This document shows, piece after piece, positions 56,402 through 64,000 of a stretch of 64,000 bases of DNA; the stretch's first letter is position 1; the number at the start of each line of letters is the position of its first letter. The translations under genes were made by a program, and so were the position numbers. Source of the stretch: Motiliproteus sp. (GTDB taxonomy: Bacteria; Pseudomonadota; Gammaproteobacteria; Pseudomonadales; Balneatricaceae); the NCBI GenBank assembly GCA_026196225.1, contig JAPHRD010000021.1, forward strand, positions 44,711-108,710, read 5' to 3'. A model generated the notes under the pieces. That model was not told where the DNA came from. It did no database searches and was given only the letters and a program-made list of their open reading frames with translations.

Positions 56402-56510
56402 AGGGATCTCTCTTTTCACCACTGATACATTCAGTTTAGAAAACCATCCACTGCTTGCCAGCAAGAAGTCCACGAATGGATAGAGAAATCCATCGCAGAG
56501 CTGTTAGCAA

Positions 56511-57818
56511 TCAGTCTGATTTTGTGAAATTCTGCTGCGGATCAAAGTAGTTTTTGCGCTTGATCCAAATAAAGCCGTCGCCCTTGGAGATCACCGCTAC
56601 ATCCACCGGGCCACCAACGGTTTCAGACTCTGTGGACATCTTCTTGCGCAGTGACGTCAGGGTCACCAAGGACTCCGCCAGATGGGACAATTCATGCTTA
56701 GGCAGGAATGCCACGGCATCCACCACCGGATCGATATATCTCTGCTGCGAATACTGACCTAAGGAGGCGTTTAAGCTCTCCCCCTGCTGCCCAGCGTATT
56801 CCGACATCGCAGAAACCATCTCAGCAATTTGACCTTCCGGCACCTTCTGCTCAGATAACACAGTTTGTAGCTGCTGAATAAAACCACTTCCGTAGTTCTG
56901 CATTGACTGCTGAATTCGAATCATAAAACCGGGATCGATCCCCTGGATAAACGCAGAGATCTCATCCCCTTGGGCGAACGGCGTAATGTATGAGCGGCAA
57001 TTGTCGTCTATTTTCGTCACCTGGTAACGACCGTATTTTAGTTTATCGAACAGAAACCCTTCGAAGTTACAACGGACCATCACCGGGTATAGCTCCTCCT
57101 CGCCAAAACCGGCGATGACGACGCCGGAATCGTTTTCCGAGAAGAAAAATTCCTTTTCTACCGCATCCACCATCAGCGCCAGCAACTTCTTTTTCTGACT
57201 GGCCGTTACTGGCAGATCATTAAGCACCTCAGCCATCACCTGATCGACCCAGGACTTATTGACGGCCATCAGCTCCTTCGCCTGATGGCCCTCCATATAC
57301 TCAAGATTTTCCAGGCCTTCGACAAACTTACCGAAATCGCTAATGGCAGCGGTCATCGCCTTCCGCAGCAGTTTTTTCTGCTGATCTTCGGTTAGCGTCT
57401 CGGATTTGTCACCTGATTGGGTCAGCAAGCCTTCAAGCTGATGCTGAGTTCGTTGCCGAAAAGCCTTCAAGAAACGGATAATATGCCACTGTTCCACAAA
57501 GTTAAGATCACTGCCCTGACGGCGATTCAGCCCCCCCAGAAACCCGATAAAACTGACCGCATAGTCTTCCAGATGAGATTCGTCCCGATCACCGAGCTGC
57601 CGCCGGAACTGCTTAATCAGTGTTTCCCAGGGAATTCGCATCAGACTGGCCGAACCATAGATCATGATTCCCACTGGCCGGGATTTGGACAGCATGAACA
57701 ACTTGTCCACCGAGTGGAAAATCTTCGGCGCAATATCTGAGGACACACTGATAGTCACGGCGCTATCTGCCGCCAACGCCACCGCGTGCTTATTCATAAC
57801 GGAAACTTCCGTAGTCAT
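56511..57818 (-). CDS. proteasome-fold (Ntn-hydrolase-like) protein, candidate
   Basis: The 435-residue protein starts MTTEVSVMNKHAVALAADSA. If Met is removed, the exposed Thr is residue 1 and an Asp falls exactly at 17 in the AADS motif, as in proteasome beta subunits. A Lys follows at 31 (APKIF), near the beta-subunit K33, and GIMIYGSA matches the strand before the GG-type loop. A second segment (SGVVIAGFGEEELYP) is also beta-sandwich-like. GGGGAG precedes the ATG. It is longer than HslV or Anbu and I know no named family. Catalysis is not shown; it could be a non-proteolytic relative. Confidence 0.6.
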   Translation of the reverse strand: MTTEVSVMNKHAVALAADSAVTISVSSDIAPKIFHSVDKLFMLSKSRPVGIMIYGSASLMRIPWETLIKQFRRQLGDRDESHLEDYAVSFIGFLGGLNRRQGSDLNFVEQWHIIRFLKAFRQRTQHQLEGLLTQSGDKSETLTEDQQKKLLRKAMTAAISDFGKFVEGLENLEYMEGHQAKELMAVNKSWVDQVMAEVLNDLPVTASQKKKLLALMVDAVEKEFFFSENDSGVVIAGFGEEELYPVMVRCNFEGFLFDKLKYGRYQVTKIDDNCRSYITPFAQGDEISAFIQGIDPGFMIRIQQSMQNYGSGFIQQLQTVLSEQKVPEGQIAEMVSAMSEYAGQQGESLNASLGQYSQQRYIDPVVDAVAFLPKHELSHLAESLVTLTSLRKKMSTESETVGGPVDVAVISKGDGFIWIKRKNYFDPQQNFTKSD

Positions 57819-57965
57819 AGAGACTCCCCTTCTGTGACTGAATCTGAGTCGTACCCCTGTAAGCCTAACAGAGAATCGGGAAAACGATGGCCCAGGCTAT
57901 TCACGACTACACTTACAACACTCTGGTTGCATCAGGGCTACAACACAGGCCCTAAGGAGTACGCC

Positions 57966-58109
57966 ATGCATCCCCGCCACCCATCGATCCTGGGTACCGT
58001 TGGTAACACCCCTCTGGTACGCATCAACAAACTGGCCCCGAGCAGTGTCAATCTGTGCGTCAAACTGGAAACCTACTCGCTATTAGCGAAGTGGCTACAG
58101 CCTCGTTAA
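57966..58109 (+). pseudogene. cysteine synthase N-terminal remnant
   Basis: ATG 57966 has AAGGAG upstream. The product begins with a cysteine synthase N-terminus (SILGTVGNTPLVRINKLAP, then VNLCVKLET). At the point where the family has the FNPLGSVKDR segment with the PLP Lys, the sequence changes to YSLLAKWLQPR and stops, so only about 36 family residues remain. The DNA beyond is unrelated, indicating a rearrangement breakpoint near 58070. Confidence 0.7.
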
Positions 58110-58133
58110 CTCACGAGTCAGTACTTTTTCTAC

Positions 58134-58706
58134 TTGGAGGACAGATCGATACCAATAGACAAACACATAAGAAATACCTACATAAGTGCATTCTTGACTT
58201 TAAACAAGGTATCCAACAGACTTGCCGCGCAAGCTGAGCGCGCATTGTTTGCTCCGACATTCTGGCGGTGTGTCGACCACCTTTTTTCATCTGGCTATGA
58301 GTTTCCCGTGCTCTTAAAAGCGATCACCGGTCTTCATCGAAAGTCATCACGACCATCAACGGTAACCGCTTGGCTATTGGTTGCATTGTTTGTGATGCAG
58401 CCAATCGTTTCATTTCTTGCGGCCCCGGCCCTCGTCAGTACCAGCCAAGGCGAATACATTTTCGTCTGTACCCTAAAAGGAATCACACAGGTACAGCTGG
58501 ACGGCAACGCTGAGCATATCGACAGCAGCGACCCTTGCCCCGCCTTACAACTGATTCAACAGCTGGCATCCGGCAACCTTAACAGTCAGGATCAAACACC
58601 GGCTGTTGCTCCGCAACTTGTTTCCAGTAATCTATTTCAAATCCCTCTTCCCCTACAACAAAACTACCAGCACTACAGTTCCCGCGCCCCACCAAGCTTT
58701 TCCTGA
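58134..58706 (+). CDS. DUF2946-like copper-associated protein, start uncertain
   Basis: The frame is 190 codons from a TTG, but the upstream part may not be translated; GTG 58308 is another possible start. The later part has a hydrophobic helix (AWLLVALFVMQPIVSFLAA), then YIFVCTLKG and DPCPALQL, the two Cys stretches of DUF2946, which is often encoded next to copper receptors. The following gene is such a receptor. The reading is moderate: Cys spacing fits, but the family CPxC is CPA here. Confidence 0.5.
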   Translation: MEDRSIPIDKHIRNTYISAFLTLNKVSNRLAAQAERALFAPTFWRCVDHLFSSGYEFPVLLKAITGLHRKSSRPSTVTAWLLVALFVMQPIVSFLAAPALVSTSQGEYIFVCTLKGITQVQLDGNAEHIDSSDPCPALQLIQQLASGNLNSQDQTPAVAPQLVSSNLFQIPLPLQQNYQHYSSRAPPSFS

Positions 58707-58816
58707 GATCTTCTTTTCCAATCTCGTTCACGCCTCCATTCGGCGGGCTTCACCTTGCTTTATAGGTGGCCTGATTGATGGCGAGAAAAAATTTCAAGTT
58801 CTACAGGAAATACAAA

Positions 58817-59827
58817 ATGTATCGTTTTAAAAAGCCGTCCGATAATTGGATGCAGTCGTTGCCACTCAGCTTGGTATTAGTGCCTTGCCTCCAGACTATT
58901 TCAATCAATCACGCTTATGCCGAAGAAACCACATCGGCAACAGCTCTCTCACCGATAACAGTCGAAGCAACATCTGAATCGGAAGTAGTGCCCGGTGCCT
59001 CCCATATCAGCCTTGAAGAATTAAAGCAGCAGAACCCAACAACCAGCGACACCGCAAGTTTGCTCAGTAACGTACCGGGTGTCAGCCTCAACGGTGCTGG
59101 CGGAATTTCCAGTCTGCCTTCAATTCGTGGTTTAGCGGACGATCGATTGCGAATCAAGGTCGATGGCATGGACTTGATCGCTAGTTGCCCAAATCATATG
59201 AACCCGCCACTGTCCTACGTTAACCCCAGCAATATCAGTGAGATTAAAGTCTTTGCCGGTATAGCACCGGTCAGCCAAAGTGGCGACAGTATTGGTAGCT
59301 CCATCGTTGTAGAAACGGCTGAACCAGAGTTTGCCCCTGAAGGACAAGACAGCCTGGTTACAGGTGAAGTGGGGACTTTTTACCGCAGCAATAATGATGC
59401 TTTCGGTGCCAATGCCTCGGCAACTTATGCCTCAGACTCCTTTAGCATCAAGTACAGCGGATCCTGGAGCAAGGCTAACAATTACAGTGCCGCAGATGAT
59501 TTTAAAACCTTCACTGCTTCAGGACGGACCGGTCACGAATTAGCGTTGGATGAAGTAGGTTCTACAGCCTATGAGACTCAAGATCATAGTCTCTCGTTTG
59601 CCGCAGTAACAGAAGCTGGTCTTTTTGAAGCCGGTATCGGCTACCAGAAGATGCCCGAACAGCTTTATCCAAACCAGCGCATGGATCTACTCGATAACGA
59701 ACAGATTCGGTTAAATTTTGGTCATACTGGAGAGTTTGACTGGGGCATGCTTGAAACCCGCGTTTATCACGAGAAAGTCGATCACTATATGAATTTCGGT
59801 GGCGATAAACAGCTGATTTATATGTAA
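58817..59827 (+). pseudogene. TonB-dependent copper receptor, 5' part (interrupted by IS66)
   Basis: From ATG 58817 this part gives the signal peptide (LSLVLVPCLQTISINHAYAE), plug domain (SLLSNVPGVSLNGAGGISS, SIRGLADDRLRIKVDGMD) and the first barrel strands. It has the OprC/NosA-type site CPNHM (Cys at about residue 124), the CxxxM ligand pair for copper, and HYM (HxM) near its end. An in-frame stop comes three bases into the insertion element. The upstream Met at 58775 is less likely because AGGAAAT precedes 58817. Insertion removes about half the barrel, so it is probably non-functional. Confidence 0.88.
59816..59823. repeat. left target-site duplication of IS66 element
   Basis: ATTTATAT here is repeated exactly at 61899-61906. 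Eight bp is the size IS66-family elements produce. Confidence 0.9.
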
Positions 59828-59845
59828 GCGTAACCCCAACTACAC

Positions 59846-61378
59846 CTATGCGGCGGTTGGCTGAGCCGATAACGTCACATTCCAAGGCAGTAGGTATTCC
59901 AGGCTATCATCCGGCGCAAGCTTGGGAAGCTCAGTGAACAGATGTGCCAGGTAATCAAAGGGCACCAGACCGTTGGCCTTAGCGGTTTCAACCAAGCTGT
60001 AAAGGATAGCGCTAGCTGTTGCTCCCTTCTCAGTATTACTAAACAGCCAGTTCTTGCGACCGATGACGAAGGGTTTGACGGCGCGTTCGGCTCGATTGTT
60101 GTCGATACCAAGGCGGCCATCGTCCACATAGCGCACCAGCTTGTGCCATTGCCCCAACGTGTAATGGATCGCTTTACCCAGCAGCGACTGAGGCGGCACG
60201 TGCAGCGCGGACTTGTCCAACCAGGCTTTGAACTGGTCGAGTAACGGGTTGGCCTGTTGTTGGCGCCGTCGGTGGATTTCGTCCGGCAGCTTGCCCTTGG
60301 CTCCCGTTTCAATACGGTAGAGCTTTTGGATATGGTTAAGAGCCCAGTCGGCCTTACCCGTCTTGCCCTTGGGCTGAGCCACTTGAGCTTCTTTGAACTT
60401 GCGCCGAGCATGAGCCAGGCAGCCCGCCAGAGTCGCCTCGGTTTTCTCATATCCCGCGTAGCCATCGACTTGCAGATACCCCTGATAACCGTTGAGGAAG
60501 CTGGCTGGGTGGCGGTGCTCACGGCTGCGCTGGTATTCATACAGGACGATATTTCGGGGGCCGCCCTCGGCGGGCTGGTCGCCGCCACTGCCGTAGACCC
60601 ACATATAGCTTTTGCTTCTGTTGTCCACCTCGACCACCTTGAGGGTCGTCTCGTCAGCCCAGATCACCGCCTGCTGCAGCAGGTGCTCGTGAAGTAGTCG
60701 CCATACCGGGGTGAGCAGATCGGCGCTACGCAGCATCCACTGGCTCATGACCTTGCGGCTCAATTCGATGCCGTACTGCTTGAACAGGGACTCCTGACGG
60801 TACAGCGGCAGGCTGTACTGGAATTTAGCGGTTATGATCTGCGCCAACAGGCTCGGTGTGGCGATGCTTTTGGGGATTGGACTGAGGGCTACCGGCGCGA
60901 TGTGAATCTTGACTGCGGTTCCCTCACGTTCGCAGGTACGACAACTGTACTTGGGGCGCACCTGCTCGATCACTTTAATCTGGGCCGGGATAAACTCCAG
61001 CTTCTCGCTGGTCTCCTCGCCCATTGCATGCAGCTCACCGCCACAGCAGGTACAGGTCTTGTCCTCGATATCCACCACCACCCGCTCTCGGGGCAGGTCT
61101 TCCGGCAGGCGTGACCGACGTCCTTTGCTGCGGGTGTAGGTGACGGTTTCTTCGACCGCGGTCTCATCCTGAATGGTTTCCGCTTCCTGCTCGGCTTCAT
61201 TGAACAGCTCGCCCTGACCCGGCAGCGCCTCGCTGCTGGCACCGAAGCGCTGGTGCCGCGACAGGCGCCATTGTTCCAGCAATGCCTGATACTGATCCTA
61301 CCAATGCGCTTCGCGCTCCAGCAGCAATTGCTTGAGCGTTTCGGCATCGTCGGGCAGAGTATCAGGGAGCGTTTTCAT
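59846..61378 (-). pseudogene. tnpC: IS66 transposase tnpC with in-frame amber codon
   Basis: ATG 61378 starts MKTLPDTLPDDAETLKQLLL, the usual IS66 TnpC N-terminus. After codon 26 (Trp) an amber codon TAG (61300-61298) interrupts the frame, most simply from CAG (Gln). The remaining 478 or so codons are intact: leucine zipper, zinc-finger CTCCGGEL with SCRTCE, the DDE domain (VIWADETTLKVVEV, LQVDGYAGYEKT, NNRAERAVKPF) and the IS66 C-terminal segment. A restart from TTG 61282 could still give a nearly full enzyme. Confidence 0.85.
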
Positions 61379-61453
61379 GGCGGGGATTATACCAGACGCA
61401 CCCGTTCATCTCATTGTTTTGAATGAGATAATCGTGCATAAGACGGCCGCTTT

Positions 61454-61816
61454 TCAGCAGTCGTGATAGTGGTACTGCAAGATCGAATGGGCCTGGGGGA
61501 GCTGCAACGGCAGGCCATCGAGCAGCCAGTTGAGCTGGCGCGTGCTGATGGTCAACCCCAGCGCCTCGTCCTCGATACCCGGCCACTGGAAGACACCCTT
61601 CTCCAGGCGTTTATAATGCAGCCAGAAACCGCTGCTGGCCCACTGGAGAATTTTGATCTTGTTGCGCTGCCGGTTGCAGAACACGAACAGCAGCTCAGAA
61701 CAGGGCTCTTTCTCCAGTTCGTAGGCGACGATATTGCTTAAGCCGTCGATGGCTTTCCGCATGTCGGTCGGCCCGCAGATCAGGATCACGGTCTGTTGGT
61801 TGGCAGTGGCGAACAT
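61454..61816 (-). CDS. tnpB: IS66 TnpB (Orf2-type) protein
   Basis: The 120-residue protein has the IS66 Orf2 signature (PF05717): LICGPTDMRKAIDGLSNIV, LLFVFCNRQRNKIKILQW, GFWLHYKRLEKGVFQWP. It is needed for transposition of IS66-type elements, in an unknown way. It lies 75 bp upstream of tnpC's start in the element and looks intact. Confidence 0.92.
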   Translation of the reverse strand: MFATANQQTVILICGPTDMRKAIDGLSNIVAYELEKEPCSELLFVFCNRQRNKIKILQWASSGFWLHYKRLEKGVFQWPGIEDEALGLTISTRQLNWLLDGLPLQLPQAHSILQYHYHDC

Positions 61817-61898
61817 CGGAACTCCGGCACAATTGGTCTGGAGCTCAGCCTGCCTGTGATCCGACGGGATAAGAAGGTGGGGTTCTAACGACGCTTAC

Positions 61899-61906
61899 AT
61901 TTATAT
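61899..61906. repeat. right target-site duplication of IS66 element
   Basis: ATTTATAT is the second copy of the 8-bp duplication. Removing the element and one copy rejoins the receptor reading frame. Confidence 0.9.
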
Positions 61907-63137
61907 GACCGCTGTAAACGGCATGCCGATGTACTCAGAGAGCGATAATACCGGCTTCAGCATCCATGCCACCCTTGAGGTGAACGATTCAGACATTTTG
62001 CGCATTGGAACCGAATTGCAGCGCTATCGACTGGATGATTGGTGGCCAGCGTCAGGCACCGGCATGATGTCTCCAAATACCTTTGAAAATATCGACGACG
62101 GTGAACGAGATCGCTACGCAGTCTTTGCCGAGCTGGAAAGTCAGGCCGTTGATAACTGGCAGACGCTGGTGGGTGTTAGGTATGAGCGGGTCAGCATGGA
62201 TGCCGATGAAGTCAATGGCTATGCACCTACCAATATGATGATGAGCAATCAATTGCTCGATTCCACCACCTTCAATGTTCAGGATCGTAGCGTTGACGAC
62301 GACAATATAGATGCCACCTTGCTTGCCCGCTACAGCCACAACGAAAATCTCGATATTGAATTTGGTTTGGCACGCAAAGTACGTTCCCCAAATCTGTATG
62401 AGCGCTACACCTGGTCGACCTGGACTATGGCTGCAGTCATGAACAACACCGTGGGTGACGGAAACGGCTATATCGGTGATATCGACCTAGATCCCGAAAA
62501 AGCCTACACCGTCTCCGCAACCTTTGACTGGCATGCAAGTGATCGCAGCTGGGAACTACAGGCAACACCTTACTACACCCGGGTTGATGACTATATCGAT
62601 GCTGCCAAGCGTGCTGGTTGGGCAGCTAATCAGTTTAACGTGTTGCAGTACGTCAACTCCTCGGCACGTCTCTACGGTATTGATATCGCCGGTAAGATGC
62701 CCCTGGGAAGATCAGAGTTGGGCAGCTTTGGCTTGCAAGCATTGCTTAACTACACCGATGGTGAGAACCGGGACACGGGGGACAATCTCTACAACATTAT
62801 GCCCCTGAACGTTACTTTCACAGTGACTCAACAGGTTGGCAGCTGGGACAATGCCTTGGAGTGGAAGCTGGTTGACAGCAAAGATGACGTCAACGAAGTT
62901 CGCAACGAAACCCAAACGCCAGGATACGGATTGGTTGACCTTCGTCTGTCCCATAGCTGGAAAAAAGTTCGGGTAGGTTTTGGTGTTGATAACATGTTCG
63001 ACAAGTTCTACTACCTGCCAACCGGTGGGGCTTACACTGCCCAGGGATCGACCATGGGCGTTAACAATATACCCTGGGGGATTGGCGTACCAGGAACAGG
63101 CCGCTCTTTCTATGCCAGCCTAAACGTCTCTTTCTGA
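61907..63137 (+). pseudogene. TonB-dependent copper receptor, 3' part
   Basis: This is the rest of the receptor barrel, in frame with 58817-59823 once the element is removed: the AT of an ATG codon is left of the element and its G is at 61907. The joined protein would be about 745 residues. The part has barrel strands with GVRYERVSMDAD, LARKVRSPNLYERYTW and the C-terminal Phe of an outer-membrane protein (ASLNVSF). By itself it has no signal peptide or start with a ribosome site, so it is not a functional gene. Confidence 0.9.
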
Positions 63138-63143
63138 TGAAAT

Positions 63144-63181
63144 AAAACTGCCGGTGAGCATCAAGCGTCGCTGGCAGTTTT
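63144..63181 (+). terminator. terminator after the receptor gene
   Basis: AAAACTGCC pairs with GGCAGTTTT across a 20-base loop, seven bases after the receptor stop codon. It fits an intrinsic terminator with a short T run. Confidence 0.65.
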
Positions 63182-63260
63182 CAGCTTTATGGCGGCGGAA
63201 GTATGGGCGGCGACCATATGTACAAGCACTAACACCGTCTTGAATCGATTTACCTTCCTA

Positions 63261-63300
63261 AAAGAGCCCCCAGTGACCTTAGTCTCTGGGGGTTCTTTTT
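63261..63300 (+). terminator. second strong terminator
   Basis: AAAGAGCCCCCAG pairs with CTGGGGGTTCTTT, followed by further T. It is about 80 bp after the first hairpin; nothing protein-coding lies between. Confidence 0.8.
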
Positions 63301-63489
63301 CTAATCTTCAAACCTATCTAAATTAGACAGGACTATTTATGGAATCAATGCGCTAATTGAACTACCTTCAGCACAGTAGCTTAAAGAATTTTGTACGAAG
63401 AGTATCCGATAACTGCAACAGCTAATTAAAGGTAACTCAGTTCGCTCAGCGTCCTAATTCTCTGTTCAAATCCAGAAAGGAGTTCTCGG

Positions 63490-63882
63490 ATGACAGCAGC
63501 CAAAGACTGGCCCAGATGGATTCAGGCACGGAGCCGAACCTTGCTGATATTGATCAGCCTAGCTACGGCCAATCTTACTCATGCCTCCGAAACACTGGTC
63601 ATTCTTAACTGGCAGGACTATTTTGATCCGCAACTGATCAAGCAATTTGAGTCGACACAGCAGGTTCAGATTCGCCAGGTTTCCTTTAATTCCAATGAAC
63701 AGCGTAGTGAACGACTTCTGGAAACAGAGGGTCGAGGTTACGACCTAATTCTTGTCTCGGGTATCGATCTCAAAGCCTATACCAAGCGTGGCTGGCTGCG
63801 CAGATTGTCATTAAAACAGTTAACCCATGTGAGCCTGAGCAGTTTAAATGAAGTTAATTCTGCGGTAGATGGCTTGTTCTGA
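63490..63882 (+). pseudogene. periplasmic solute-binding protein (PotD/PotF-like), truncated
   Basis: The 130-residue product has a basic N-terminus and signal helix (LLILISLATANLTHA), then SETLVILNWQDYFDPQLIKQFE, the start of polyamine-type ABC binding proteins, and GRGYDLILVSGIDLKAY as the second strand pair. It stops after VDGLF, whereas the family needs about 330-350 residues. AAAGGAG precedes the ATG. A remnant of a transporter or of a receptor-linked sensor are both possible. Confidence 0.65.
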
Positions 63883-63899
63883 GCAACTTAAGTGATGGT

Positions 63900-63946
63900 C
63901 AAATAAAAAACCCCCTCAAAAAGCTTGATTAAACTTCGTGAGAGGG
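63900..63946 (-). terminator. minus-strand intrinsic terminator
   Basis: Read on the minus strand, CCCTCTC (63946-63940) pairs with GAGGGGG (63917-63911) and is followed by TTTTTTATTT. It would end a transcript coming from beyond the right edge of the window. Confidence 0.65.
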
Positions 63947-64000
63947 CTACCTCTGTTTTCACCATAAATACAGAGACTCTCAGAATGTCGCACACTTGCT

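Larger units (their letters stand above)
59824..61898 (-). mobile_element. IS66-family insertion sequence, 2075 bp
   Basis: The ends are GTAAGCG at 59824 and its inverse CGCTTAC ending at 61898. The inward sequences are related but imperfect (AACCCC motif a few bases further in on both sides). It is flanked by an exact 8-bp duplication. It carries tnpB and tnpC on the minus strand; no tnpA-type gene fits in the 80 bp before tnpB. It inserted in the copper receptor gene after a Tyr codon, adding a stop. Confidence 0.93.
63138..63489. other. intergenic region with two terminators
   Basis: Between the receptor remnant and the binding-protein fragment I see only the hairpins at 63144-63181 and 63261-63300. 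The interval between them could hold a short untranslated transcript, but no promoter is convincing. Confidence 0.35.

Noticed and set aside
59875..60588. 237-codon frame inside the IS66 transposase
   Set aside because: It is an alternative frame on the same strand as tnpC, Arg/Ser-rich and without known motifs.
1..64000. CRISPR arrays, prophage blocks or origins of replication
   Set aside because: I saw no regularly spaced repeats, no run of phage structural genes and no DnaA-box cluster or dnaA-type neighbourhood.

Overview
The window looks like part of a chromosome from a marine gammaproteobacterium of the Oceanospirillales/Pseudomonadales type. This rests on gene content: a class GN (marine proteobacterial) sortase locus, the ycjX-ycjF pair, folX, a long cysteine-type PHA synthase, SulP and CDF transporters, VPLPA/PEP-CTERM proteins and a MocR-EamA-PhzF cluster. 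It is densely coded on both strands with moderate GC. Most of it is housekeeping or metabolism. The accessory signs are concentrated at the two ends.

Layout. 1-1435: small accessory block (tail of a pRiA4b ORF-3-like protein, a NERD/zinc-ribbon membrane protein, a truncated methyltransferase). 1464-4008: LysR regulator divergent from methylmalonate-semialdehyde dehydrogenase, with two operator-like sites between. 4429-6995: SulP transporter and a PPP-type phosphatase. 7269-11163: DUF5610-type protein, HlyU-TerB pair, diguanylate cyclase. 11186-16857: cobyrinate diamide synthase, a MerR/CDF metal-efflux pair with a textbook MerR operator, FolX and an MltF-like lytic transglycosylase. 16986-20398: glutaryl-CoA dehydrogenase plus a fused alpha-beta 2-oxoacid dehydrogenase E1. 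20385-24632: glycerol catabolism (glpK, glpD) around a WYL regulator with a perfect dyad operator candidate. 24624-26462: two secreted proteins, one with a VPLPA-CTERM sorting tail. 26671-30416: LysR-controlled redox operon. 30890-31207: tRNA-Ala, tRNA-Glu, tRNA-Ala. 31349-33777: ycjF/ycjX. 34165-36438: maeB. 36625-40365: dedicated sortase locus. 40343-45830: heme-c MCP, MocR regulator, DUF1127, frameshifted EamA exporter, PhzF. 45996-51673: GabD, PrsT-like TPR protein, alanine dehydrogenase. 51773-57818: BacNav-type channel, orphan protein, PHA synthase, second alanine dehydrogenase and a proteasome-fold-like protein. 57966-63882: cysK remnant, a copper TonB receptor split by an IS66-family element, and a truncated periplasmic binding protein.

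The most interesting items are (1) the 435-residue protein at 56511-57818, whose N-terminus lines up with proteasome beta subunits (exposed Thr, Asp at position 17, Lys at about 31); (2) the sortase locus, whose target has a degenerate recognition motif and which carries an undescribed 57-codon ORF; and (3) the copper receptor inactivated by a clean IS66 insertion with an intact 8-bp target duplication. That IS66 copy itself has an amber codon in its transposase gene. Family assignments come from motif recognition by eye, not from database searches.
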